A stretch of DNA of 64,000 nucleotides from Wenzhouxiangella sp. XN201 (GTDB lineage: Bacteria; Pseudomonadota; Gammaproteobacteria; Xanthomonadales; Wenzhouxiangellaceae), in NCBI RefSeq assembly GCF_011008905.1, contig NZ_JAAIVI010000020.1, positions 248,001 through 312,000 on the forward strand, in the 5' to 3' direction. The translations under genes were made by a program, and so were the position numbers. Of this stretch, positions 56,306 through 64,000 are shown piece after piece (position 1 is the first letter of the stretch; each line of letters opens with the position of its first letter). The notes beneath the pieces are model-generated. The model was not told the origin of the DNA, ran no database searches, and saw only the letters and a program-made list of their open reading frames with translations.

Positions 56306-57144
56306 CGGCCCAGCCATTGCTCGATCGCATCGGCGGTGGCACTCGGGCGTTTCATCCAGGCGTAATGATCTGCCTTCTTGCCGTCGCGTCTGGAGCCGAT
56401 CGTTTGCTTTGACACCTGGCAGCCGGCCAACTTGCCGATCAGCCAGTCAAGCGATCCGGGCGGCACGAACCAGTCATCGGCCATGTCGAGCGCCAGCACG
56501 GGTATCTCAAGCTTGCCAAGGCCGGCTTCCAGGTCGGTTTTCACGCCGGAGGGACGGTAGTTTCCGGTCCGCGCGCTGCGCGCCCAGTCGGCCATCACGC
56601 TGCGGGCTTCGTTGCCGGCGAAGCCGACGCGCTTGCCCGGGTAGTAGCCGAACAGGCTGCCCAATGTGGGAAAAGCGATCATCGTGCCAATCATCACGCC
56701 CTTCATCGGCCAGGGAAACACACGCCAGTAGGGCGCACCGCCGGCGATGATGACCAGTCCGCGACAGTCCTGTGCGTCGGCCGCGGCGGCCAGGCAGGCT
56801 AATTGCGAACCCAGGCTGTGGCCGCCGAGCAGGTGGCCGTCCTGAGCGTGTTCCGCCACGACCCGGCGGGCCGCCGCAATGTCCTCGAGTAACTCCCGGT
56901 AGGCCCAGTCCGACTGTCGCGATGCCCGCCGGTTCGAGGACCCGTTGCCGCGCCACTCGTGAATGAAAACCTCGATGCCACGCTTGGCCAGCGCCCTGGC
57001 GAAGCCGATGAATAGTCGCGCGCTCAGGCCCATGCCGGGCAGGAACAGCAAGTGGTGTTGCGGTCGCTCCGCGCTGACGTGAATCAGCTCGAAGCGGTGG
57101 CCGTCATGAACGTCGACGGGGATGACGGGTTGGTCGTGGGGCAT
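56269..57144 (-). CDS. Alpha/beta hydrolase
   Basis: The 291-residue cytoplasmic hydrolase has LLFLPGMGLSARLFIGFARA at the oxyanion strand, the nucleophile elbow GGHSLGSQL with Ser110, and VLALDMADDWFVPP with the acid. A His near the end (KADHYAWMK) completes the triad. The HEWRGNGSSNRR segment is typical of monoacylglycerol-lipase-like esterases. The substrate is unknown. It converges on the CoA-transferase gene. Confidence 0.82.
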   Translation of the reverse strand: MPHDQPVIPVDVHDGHRFELIHVSAERPQHHLLFLPGMGLSARLFIGFARALAKRGIEVFIHEWRGNGSSNRRASRQSDWAYRELLEDIAAARRVVAEHAQDGHLLGGHSLGSQLACLAAAADAQDCRGLVIIAGGAPYWRVFPWPMKGVMIGTMIAFPTLGSLFGYYPGKRVGFAGNEARSVMADWARSARTGNYRPSGVKTDLEAGLGKLEIPVLALDMADDWFVPPGSLDWLIGKLAGCQVSKQTIGSRRDGKKADHYAWMKRPSATADAIEQWLGRHSSSIAATRRA

Positions 57145-57156
57145 GGGGCTAGTTTA

Positions 57157-57196
57157 AGGGACCAAGGACCAGGGACCAGGGACCAGGGACCAAGGG
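57157..57196. repeat. Word tandem repeat (GGACCAG)
   Basis: About five consecutive GGACCA(G/A)-type 7-bp words fill the gap between divergent genes. It belongs to the word-repeat class but shows only one arm. Confidence 0.7.
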
Positions 57197-57247
57197 TGGG
57201 GTGACGTTATAGTGTCGGCTGGTTGCAATCTGACGAGTGAATTCCCG

Positions 57248-57841
57248 ATGGCGCATATTGATCCTTTGCCAGCTGATCATACCCCGGAGCTGGGCGAGAC
57301 CTTTCGGCATTTCGAGGCGATTCTCGGTTTTGTTCCCAACAGCCTGCTGACGATGCAGCGGCGGCCGAAGATCGTCGAAGCGTTCGGCCAGTTGACGGCA
57401 GCCGTGATGGACCCCGAGGGTAGCGTGAATCCGGCCTTCAAACGGCTGCTGGCGCATTTCGCCAGCCGTGCGGCCGGCTGCCAGTACTGCGAGGCGCATT
57501 CGCTGGTGGCCGCCGGCATCAGCGGCCTGCCGGACGAAAAGCTCGAGGCTCTGTGGGAGTACCAGACCAGCGCGCATTACTCCGACGCCGAGCGCGCCGC
57601 CCTGGATTTTGCCCTGGCTGCTGGCAGTGTGCCCAACGGCGTCGATGAAGCGCTCATGGCGCGCTTGAAACAGCACTGGAGCGACGAGCAGATCGTCGAG
57701 CTGCTGGCCGCCGTCTGCCTGTACGGTTTTCTCAACCGCTGGAATGATTCCATGGCCACCGATCTGGAGGATGGGCCGCGGCAGCTCGGCGAGAAGGTGC
57801 TCAAGTCAGGTGGGTGGACGGGCGGCAAGCACGTGAAATGA
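57248..57841 (+). CDS. Carboxymuconolactone decarboxylase/AhpD-like protein
   Basis: The 197-residue helical protein has the AhpD redox motif CQYCEAHSLV and the family's ETFRHFEAILGFVPNSLLTM N-terminal segment. DEALMARLKQHWSDEQIVEL and VCLYGFLNRWNDSM close the fold. It resembles the uncharacterised peroxidase-related subgroup, in which the CxxC disulfide reduces peroxides or acts with a peroxiredoxin. ATG 57248 is preferred over a GTG at 57212 that has no SD. It converges on the threonine aldolase gene. Confidence 0.85.
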   Translation: MAHIDPLPADHTPELGETFRHFEAILGFVPNSLLTMQRRPKIVEAFGQLTAAVMDPEGSVNPAFKRLLAHFASRAAGCQYCEAHSLVAAGISGLPDEKLEALWEYQTSAHYSDAERAALDFALAAGSVPNGVDEALMARLKQHWSDEQIVELLAAVCLYGFLNRWNDSMATDLEDGPRQLGEKVLKSGGWTGGKHVK

Positions 57842-57853
57842 TGTTGGCTGGTT

Positions 57854-58879
57854 CTACGCGTTCAGTGCCTTGAGAAAAGCCGTCACCTGATCTTCGGTGG
57901 TTGCCCAGGAGCAGACTAGTCTGGCCAGGTCTTCGTGGCCGGGCCAGATGTGGAATTCGAAGCCCTTTTCCTTGAGCGCGGCCAGTGTTTCGGGCGCGGC
58001 CTTCATAAAAACCTCGTTGGATTCCACCGGCCAGTGCAATGAGGCATGTGGGCAGGCCTCGATGCCCTCGGCCAGTTGCCGGGCTCGCGCATTGGCGATG
58101 CCACCCAGTTCCAGCCAGAGGTCATCGTCGAGCATGGCCAGCAATTGCGCCGAGACGTAGCGCATCTTCGACAGCAGGTGTCCGGCGCGCTTGCGTCGCC
58201 GGGCCATGCCCTCGAGCCATTCGGGATGGCCGAAAACGACGATCGCCTCGGCGGTCACGGCACCGTTCTTGGTGACGCCGAAGCTGAGTACGTCGACGCC
58301 GGCTTTCCAGGTTGTCTGGGCCGGCGAACAGCCGAGCGTTGCCACGGCATTGGCAAAACGCGCGCCGTCCATGTGCAGGTGCAGTCCGCGTGAATGGGTC
58401 GCTTCGGCAATTTCGGCAATCGTCTCGGGTCGATAGACTGTCCCGCATTCGGTGGCCTGGGTGATCGAGACCACCGAAGGCTTGACGTTATGCACGCCAT
58501 GGGCGCCGGCACTGTCGATGGTGCGGGCGACGCTGTCGGCATCGAGTCTGCCGTCTTCCCCGGGCAGGGGCAGCAGCTTGGCCCCGGCCGAGTAGAACTC
58601 GGGTGCGCCGTTCTCGTCGTTGTGAATATGGGCCAGCTCGTGGCACAGCACTGCCCCCCAGGGCGGGCTCAGCTCGGCGATGGCCACGGCGTTGGCGGCC
58701 GTGCCGGTGGCGATCGGCAGCACATGGCAATCGGTTTCGAACAGATCTGCGAAGCGACGGTCGAGCTCGCGACTGAAGCGATCCTCGGAATAGGCCGTGG
58801 CAAAGCCGTCGTTGGCGCGGGAAATCGCCTCGATCATGGCCGGATGGGCCGGTGCTTCGTTGTCGCTTTTGAAATTCAT
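57854..58879 (-). CDS. ltaE: Low-specificity L-threonine aldolase
   Basis: The 341-residue PLP enzyme cleaves threonine/allo-threonine to glycine and acetaldehyde. The N-terminal MNFKSDNEAPAHPAMIEAI is typical; PLP contacts include LPIATGTAANAVAI and the HMDGARFANAV strand with Asp171. The Schiff-base lysine is Lys204 in SFGVTKNGAVTAE. The length agrees with bacterial LtaE. It is divergent from hrpA across a word-repeat palindrome. Confidence 0.9.
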   Translation of the reverse strand: MNFKSDNEAPAHPAMIEAISRANDGFATAYSEDRFSRELDRRFADLFETDCHVLPIATGTAANAVAIAELSPPWGAVLCHELAHIHNDENGAPEFYSAGAKLLPLPGEDGRLDADSVARTIDSAGAHGVHNVKPSVVSITQATECGTVYRPETIAEIAEATHSRGLHLHMDGARFANAVATLGCSPAQTTWKAGVDVLSFGVTKNGAVTAEAIVVFGHPEWLEGMARRRKRAGHLLSKMRYVSAQLLAMLDDDLWLELGGIANARARQLAEGIEACPHASLHWPVESNEVFMKAAPETLAALKEKGFEFHIWPGHEDLARLVCSWATTEDQVTAFLKALNA

Positions 58880-58897
58880 CGTTTTGACAGACTATCT

Positions 58898-59049
58898 GGA
58901 ACCGCAGATTGCGCAGATTAACGCAGATCGGTAGGCGATTTACTGGCGGGTTGGGGATTATCCTGTCGAGTCAACGGAACCGGTACCCAGGTTGTTCATT
59001 CCAATGATTCCTTACTCAATCTGCGAAAATCTGCGCAATCTGCGGTTTC
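58898..59049. repeat. Word-repeat palindrome (AACCGCAGATT), second copy
   Basis: The left arm at 58898-58928 has AACCGCAGATT plus two more CGCAGAT words. The right arm at 59018-59049 is the reverse complement with the same word order. The approximately 90-bp centre differs from that of the tolR-tolA copy. It occupies the divergent ltaE-hrpA region, so promoters of both genes must lie in or near it. Confidence 0.82.
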
Positions 59050-59062
59050 ACGAACTCCTTTC

Positions 59063-62000
59063 ATGAGCAAGCTCCCCGTTTTCGATCCGATCGAGGTGAT
59101 GCAGCGCGATATCGCCGGGCTGAAGCGGCGCCACAAGCAGCTGGCCCGCTTTCGTGGGCCCGAAGAGAAGCGCCAGCGCCTGCTCGATGAATACCGGCAG
59201 TTGCTCGACGACTCGCAGGCGCGGCGGCAACTGCGGGCCGAGAACCGGCCCGATACCGGCGAGCCGCCGGATCTGCCGATCAGCGCACACGCCGAAAGTA
59301 TTGTCGAAGCCATTCGCGAAAACCAGGTCGTAATCGTCGCCGGCGAGACGGGGTCGGGCAAATCGACCCAGTTGCCGAAGCTTTGCCTGGATGCCGGCTT
59401 GGGCGAGCGTGGCCTGATCGGCTGTACCCAGCCCCGGCGCATTGCCGCGCGCTCGGTGGCGCGGCGGGTGGCCGAGGAGCTCGGCAGTGGTCTCGGGCAG
59501 GCCGTGGGTTTCCAGGTGCGATTCACCGACCGGGTCTCGGACCAGAGCTACATCAAGTTCATGACCGACGGCATCCTGCTGGCCGAAATCCACCACGACC
59601 GTCTGCTCGATGCCTACGACACCCTGATCATCGACGAGGCGCACGAGCGCAGTCTCAACATCGACTTCCTGCTCGGCTATCTCAAGCGTCTGACCCGGCG
59701 TCGTCCGGACCTGAAAATCATCATCACCTCGGCGACCATCGATACCGAGCGTTTCGCCGAGCACTTCGACCAGGCGCCGGTGATTACCGTCGAGGGCCGC
59801 GGCTATCCGGTCGACATCCAATATCAGGCACCCAAGGAGGGCGAGGACCTGCCGCAGCAGGTGCGACGGGCTGTCGACACGGTCAGTCGCATCGATTCGC
59901 GCGGTGACATCCTGGTCTTCCTGCCCGGCGAGCGTGAAATCTTCCAGGTCTCGCGCGCACTCAAGCGCGCCAATCTCTCGCATACCGAGGTCTTGCCGCT
60001 CTACGCCCGCCTGCCCGCCGCCCAGCAGGACCGGATCTTCAAGCTGGATACGGGCCGGCGCATCGTGCTGGCGACCAACGTGGCCGAAACCTCGCTGACG
60101 GTGCCTGGCATCCGCTTCGTGATCGACTCCGGCCTGGCGCGCATTTCGCGCTATGCGGCGCATTCGAAGGTGCTCCGGCTGCCGGTCGAGCCGGTCTCGC
60201 AGGCGTCCTGCAACCAGCGGGCCGGGCGTTGCGGCCGGATAGGTCCGGGCACCTGCGTGCGCCTGTTCGACGAGACCGATTTTCTCGCCCGCCCGGAGTT
60301 CACCGAGCCGGAGATCCAGCGCGCCGGCCTGATCGGCGTGCTGCTGGAAATGCTCGCGCTGGGCCTGGGTGATCCCGAGGCATTTCCTTTTGTCGATCCA
60401 CCGCCGAAACGCCTGATCGGCGAGGCCTGGCAAAGTCTGTTCGAGCTGAGCGCGATCGACGGCGAGCGGCGACTGACCCCGTCGGGCCGCCAGCTCGCCC
60501 GGCTGCCGGTCGATGCCCGCCACGGCCGCATGCTGATCGAGGCGGCGCAGCGCGGTGCGCTGGCCGAGGTGCTGGTGCTGGTCGCGGCCCTGTCGGTGGC
60601 CGATGCGCGTGAGCGGCCGCTGGATCAGCAGCAGGCCGCCGACCAGGCCCATGCGCAGTTCGTGGTGCCGGGCTCGGACTTTCTTACCCTGCTCAAGTTG
60701 TGGCAGTGGTGGCAGCAGGTACGGTCCGAGAACTCCCGCAGTCAGGCCGACAAGCTGGCGCGCCGGCACTTTCTTGCGCCCCAGCGCCTGCACGAATGGG
60801 GCCAGCTCCATGCGCAGTTGAAGCAGATCGCCCGCGATGAGCGATGGAAGTTCGGTCGGCTGGGGGCGGCCGATCCGGAAGCCGTCCATCGCAGCCTGCT
60901 GGCCGGGCTGCTGGGCATGATCGGCCAGCACGAGGAAGGCGGGGAGTACCAGGGGGCGCGTGGGCACAAGTTCCGCATTTTTCCCGGCTCCGTGCTCGCG
61001 AAGCGCAACCCGGGCTGGATCATGGCCGCCGAGTTGGTGGAGACAGCGCGGCCTTACGCGCGCATGGCCGCGCCGGTTCAGCCCGAATGGCTGGAAGAGC
61101 AGGGCGCACACCTGCTGAAATCACGCGTGTACGACCCGCACTGGGACCGGCGTTCGGGCCGCGTGATGGGCTACGAGCAGGTCAGCCTGCACGGATTGAT
61201 CCTGGTCGAGAAGCGGCGCGTCCACTACGGACCGCGTGACCCGCAGACGGCGCGAGACATCTTTATCCGCCATGCGCTGGTGCGTGGCGAGATCGACTCG
61301 AAGGCCGGGTTTCTCAGGCGCAACGAGGCCCTCAAGCGTGAGCTCGCTGCCCACGAGCACAAGCGCCGGCGGCGGGACGTACTGGCGGCCGAGGCCGAGT
61401 TGGAAGTCTTCTTCGACCGGCACTTGCCCGCGGACATCTTCACCACGAAAGCCTTTGCGCGCTGGTACGAGCGGCTCAGCGACGACGAGCGCGACCAGCT
61501 GCTCTACGATCGCGCCACGCTGCTGCGGGAGGATGCGCCGCTGGCTGGCCAGGACGCCTTCCCCGAGTACCTGGAACTCGGCCCCGAGCGCTTTCGCCTG
61601 AACTATCACTTCGATCCGGCAAGCGAGCGCGACGGCGTCATGTTCGATTGCCCGTTGCACCTGCTCAATCGGCTCGACGCCGGCCGCTTGCAGTGGTTGG
61701 TGCCGGGCCTCCTCGAGGAGAAGGTCACCGCGCTGATTGCCAGTCTGCCGAAGGCAAAGCGGCGTTCCCTGGTGCCCGCGGCCGAATACGCCCGGGCCGC
61801 CATCGAGTCGCTCGGCGTGCCAGAGGGCGCCTTGCTCGACCGACTGGCAGGCGAGCTCTCGCGCATGTCGGGCATGGAAATCGAGCCCGCCGACTTCAAG
61901 CTCGACAAGCTGCCCAGGCACCTGTTTTTTCTGATTCGTCTGCGCGATGACGGCGGTCAGGTGCTGGGTGAGAGCCGCGATGTGGCTGAATTGATCGAGC

Positions 62001-62905
62001 GATTCAGCGAGCGGGCCCGGCGCGAGTTCATGGATCGCCAGGCGGGACAGTGGCAGCGTGACGATCTCGGGCCGGCCGACTTCCCGGAATTGCCCGAAGC
62101 GATCACCACCCGCGGTGGCCACCGTGCCTGGCCGGCGCTGGTCGATCAGGGCCGCCGGGCCGGCGTGCGCTTGTTCGACAGCGAGATCGAGGCGCGCCAG
62201 GCCCATCGCAATGGACTGCTGGTCCTGGCGCGCGAAGCGATTCGTGACAAGTGGAAATACTTGCAGAAAAACCATGCCCTGAGTCGCGACGCCCAATTGG
62301 CCTGGGCGCGCGTCGAGGATCCGGCGGCCATGACCGAAAGCCTGCGCAGCCTCGCCCTGCGGGACCTGCTGAACGAAGCCTGGGCGGTTCGCGACCGGGC
62401 GGCTTTCGATCAGAGGGTCGCTGCCATCCGTCAGGATCTTCTTATAAAGTATGCCGAACTGGCGCAAATTGCCGATAAAATGTTTGTATTGTGGCACCAG
62501 GCGGATCGCTGGCTGAACAGTCTGGAAGAGGCCGTGCCCGGAGCCGTGAGGGATATGCAAAGCCAGCTCGAGGATCTGATGTATGCCGGATTTCTCGATG
62601 ATATTGACGCGAGGCGTCTGCGGCACTACCCTCGCTACCTGGAGGCTCTGCACGTCCGTCTCGAGGTGCTGGAGCAGGATCCGGTGCGCGACAGGCAGCG
62701 TATGGCCGAGGTGGGGCCGTGGTGGCAGCGATACCTCGATCACCTCGCCGAGGGCGGCTGGTACACGCCCACGCTTGACCGCTATCGCTGGCTGGTCGAG
62801 GAATTTCGGGTGCAGGTATTCGCCCAGAAGCTGGGTACGGCCGAAAAGGCCTCCCGGCAGCGGCTCGAGTCGGCCTGGAAGGAAGTGTTGGCGGAGATTG
62901 CGTGA
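59063..62905 (+). CDS. hrpA: ATP-dependent RNA helicase HrpA
   Basis: The 1280-residue DEAH-box helicase is full length. It has motif I GETGSGKSTQLPKLC near residue 95, motif II DEAHERSLNIDFLLGYLK, motif III SATIDTERF, motif V ATNVAETSLTVPG and the motif VI region QRAGRCGRIGPG, then the HA2 and OB-fold regions and the HrpA-specific C-terminal domain from about residue 600 on. HrpA unwinds RNA and rescues stalled or collided ribosomes. No SD-like sequence is visible at the ATG. Its presence in the divergent repeat region is ordinary. Confidence 0.96.
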   Translation: MSKLPVFDPIEVMQRDIAGLKRRHKQLARFRGPEEKRQRLLDEYRQLLDDSQARRQLRAENRPDTGEPPDLPISAHAESIVEAIRENQVVIVAGETGSGKSTQLPKLCLDAGLGERGLIGCTQPRRIAARSVARRVAEELGSGLGQAVGFQVRFTDRVSDQSYIKFMTDGILLAEIHHDRLLDAYDTLIIDEAHERSLNIDFLLGYLKRLTRRRPDLKIIITSATIDTERFAEHFDQAPVITVEGRGYPVDIQYQAPKEGEDLPQQVRRAVDTVSRIDSRGDILVFLPGEREIFQVSRALKRANLSHTEVLPLYARLPAAQQDRIFKLDTGRRIVLATNVAETSLTVPGIRFVIDSGLARISRYAAHSKVLRLPVEPVSQASCNQRAGRCGRIGPGTCVRLFDETDFLARPEFTEPEIQRAGLIGVLLEMLALGLGDPEAFPFVDPPPKRLIGEAWQSLFELSAIDGERRLTPSGRQLARLPVDARHGRMLIEAAQRGALAEVLVLVAALSVADARERPLDQQQAADQAHAQFVVPGSDFLTLLKLWQWWQQVRSENSRSQADKLARRHFLAPQRLHEWGQLHAQLKQIARDERWKFGRLGAADPEAVHRSLLAGLLGMIGQHEEGGEYQGARGHKFRIFPGSVLAKRNPGWIMAAELVETARPYARMAAPVQPEWLEEQGAHLLKSRVYDPHWDRRSGRVMGYEQVSLHGLILVEKRRVHYGPRDPQTARDIFIRHALVRGEIDSKAGFLRRNEALKRELAAHEHKRRRRDVLAAEAELEVFFDRHLPADIFTTKAFARWYERLSDDERDQLLYDRATLLREDAPLAGQDAFPEYLELGPERFRLNYHFDPASERDGVMFDCPLHLLNRLDAGRLQWLVPGLLEEKVTALIASLPKAKRRSLVPAAEYARAAIESLGVPEGALLDRLAGELSRMSGMEIEPADFKLDKLPRHLFFLIRLRDDGGQVLGESRDVAELIERFSERARREFMDRQAGQWQRDDLGPADFPELPEAITTRGGHRAWPALVDQGRRAGVRLFDSEIEARQAHRNGLLVLAREAIRDKWKYLQKNHALSRDAQLAWARVEDPAAMTESLRSLALRDLLNEAWAVRDRAAFDQRVAAIRQDLLIKYAELAQIADKMFVLWHQADRWLNSLEEAVPGAVRDMQSQLEDLMYAGFLDDIDARRLRHYPRYLEALHVRLEVLEQDPVRDRQRMAEVGPWWQRYLDHLAEGGWYTPTLDRYRWLVEEFRVQVFAQKLGTAEKASRQRLESAWKEVLAEIA

Positions 62906-63036
62906 CTAAAGTCTCAGATTTCGGCCAGAAAGTCCTGAATTAACGGAACTTTTATGGCTTGGGGATAGTCACTGGGTCTGAAAAATGGGTACAATTGTGT
63001 TGTATACCGCCCAGACCAGCCAGGAGATTCCTGATA
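62906..63036. other. Intergenic region before the truncated secreted protein
   Basis: The 131 bp hold no clear terminator. A strong SD, AGGAG, lies at 63022-63026, about 10 bases before the GTG at 63037. Confidence 0.5.
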
Positions 63037-64000
63037 GTGAGACCAGCTAAGTTCAAGTTTTTGCCTGCCCTGCTGATTTTGGGGGTCGTCGCGGCGGCTT
63101 CCGCGCAGACGCCCAGTGTTCTTGATTTCCAGATTTCCGGCTCGCCCTATCACGACATCCTCGATACCGGGGCCGGCAGCCTGCTCAATTACGATCTGGC
63201 CAACGACCGGATCGATTTTGCCGTTGGTTCGACCGGCGTATACGACAGTCCGCTCTTCTGTTTTGATTTCGCTAGCCCGGAAGGCGTGACCTTGACTGCC
63301 ACCGATGCCAATGGCCATGTGGTGATGGATTCGGTGGGCATGGGTGCTGATCTTGGTTACGATCTGGCCGGTAACGCGATTTCCATGTCGCCTGCGAGTT
63401 CGGTGCAGTGCTTCTTCAAGTCGAGCAACGGCACGTTCGGTCCGTTCGGCAAAGCTGTCAATCCGTCGCGTAACTCTACCGATGACGGTGTTACCGACCG
63501 GTTTTTCAAGGACGACTTCGCCACTTATCCGGAAATTCAGATCGAATTCACCAACCTGAAGATTAACGGATCCATCGCGAATGAGGTCGGATCGTTCGAT
63601 AACGTTTCCGTTTCTCCGGGTGACCTGATCACTTACGATCTGGTCATTTCGAATACTGGGGAAGGCGCTGCCGAAACGCTGGCTTTTCAGGAACTGTTCC
63701 CGGCTAGCGATTCCTTGGATGCATCGCCCTTCGATGCATCGCTCAGCGCCGGGGATTGGATTTGTATTGGTGCAATGTTTGAAACTTTTGAGGATAACGG
63801 CGCCTGCCCCGCTTCGAGCGGTACCGGTTCGATTCGTTTCCAGGGTATTTCGCTACCGGCCCAGTCACAGCTGGTTTTCGAGATCAACCGTGAAGTCACG
63901 GCGGGTTCGGAGGGAGTCCTCAATCTGTACGCCGGGCTGGTTAACGGTGCCGGGTCCCAGGTCGAGAGTGACGTTGCCGAGGTGGACCTGGGAATTGTCG
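63037..64000 (+). CDS. Exported protein with DUF11-like repeat, 3'-truncated
   Basis: An open frame runs from GTG 63037 to the window edge (321 codons, no stop). The protein starts with a signal peptide (FLPALLILGVVAAASAQT). About 180 residues of beta-rich sequence follow, with Cys in LFCFDF and VQCFFKSSN, then a conserved-repeat (DUF11-like) module: VSPGDLITYDLVISNTGEGA, ETLAFQELFPASD. Such modules are common in exported surface or adhesin-like proteins of this lineage. The full length and C-terminal domains lie beyond the window. Confidence 0.75.
   Translation, partial: MRPAKFKFLPALLILGVVAAASAQTPSVLDFQISGSPYHDILDTGAGSLLNYDLANDRIDFAVGSTGVYDSPLFCFDFASPEGVTLTATDANGHVVMDSVGMGADLGYDLAGNAISMSPASSVQCFFKSSNGTFGPFGKAVNPSRNSTDDGVTDRFFKDDFATYPEIQIEFTNLKINGSIANEVGSFDNVSVSPGDLITYDLVISNTGEGAAETLAFQELFPASDSLDASPFDASLSAGDWICIGAMFETFEDNGACPASSGTGSIRFQGISLPAQSQLVFEINREVTAGSEGVLNLYAGLVNGAGSQVESDVAEVDLGIV

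Noticed and set aside
59048-61111. 687-codon frame antisense to hrpA, and a 540-codon one at 61121-62743
   Set aside because: Both mirror the helicase codons and show no recognisable protein features.

Overview
The window is about 64 kb of GC-rich, gene-dense chromosome from a gammaproteobacterium. The conserved run yebC-ruvC-ruvA-ruvB-ybgC-tolQ-tolR-tolA-tolB-pal-cpoB, with fmdB and aspS upstream, places it there. EttA, Uup, HrpA, KatG, GalU, CysQ, SirB2 and a DUF6502 protein fit a Xanthomonadales/Chromatiales-like lineage such as Wenzhouxiangella, but no rRNA is present, so the genus is a guess. I see no tRNA, rRNA, CRISPR array, transposase, integrase, plasmid gene or prophage gene.

Layout. 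1-4.4 kb: a truncated epimerase, ettA, a second epimerase and a small kinase-like protein. 4.4-6.5 kb: fmdB and aspS. 6.5-9.5 kb: an accessory interval holding a lipase-like gene between two oppositely oriented palindromic repeats, a secreted protein of unknown function and a 1-kb gene-free repeat region. 9.5-17.7 kb: yebC-ruvCAB-ybgC-tolQRAB-pal-cpoB, mostly with overlapping stop and start codons. 17.7-23.3 kb: galU, cysQ, an SPFH/NfeD pair, uup and a 45-residue DUF3096 protein. 23.4-34.3 kb: a serine hydrolase, an unknown secreted protein, katG behind an OxyR-type operator, a Cfa-type methyltransferase coupled to a FAD oxidoreductase, and a PAS-GAF-GGDEF-EAL protein with an unknown membrane partner. 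34.3-43.6 kb: mostly small metabolic and membrane genes, an arsR-arsI pair with a shared operator-like motif, and a 275-bp MITE-like element between two convergent genes. 43.8-53.9 kb: a membrane GGDEF-EAL protein; a leftward operon for a peptide-type ABC importer without ATPase, a lipoprotein and ApbE; and a rightward operon of an EAL protein, a DUF6502 protein and a remarkable repeat protein. 53.9-64 kb: SirB2, a CoA-transferase, a hydrolase, an AhpD-like protein, threonine aldolase, hrpA and a truncated secreted protein with a DUF11-like repeat.

Two themes recur. First, intergenic gaps repeatedly contain 40-200 bp elements built from short iterated words (AACCGCAGATT, CCACGGAA, GGACCAG, CAACCAGC, CCTGAAC, ACCAA-type). 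Most are arranged as inverted repeats and one lies inside the tol operon. Second, the accessory genes lean towards c-di-GMP signalling (three EAL proteins, two with GGDEF) and oxidative or metalloid stress (katG, arsRI, AhpD-like). The best candidates for something undescribed are the EAL/DUF6502/repeat-protein operon (51.3-53.8 kb) and the word-palindrome repeat family.
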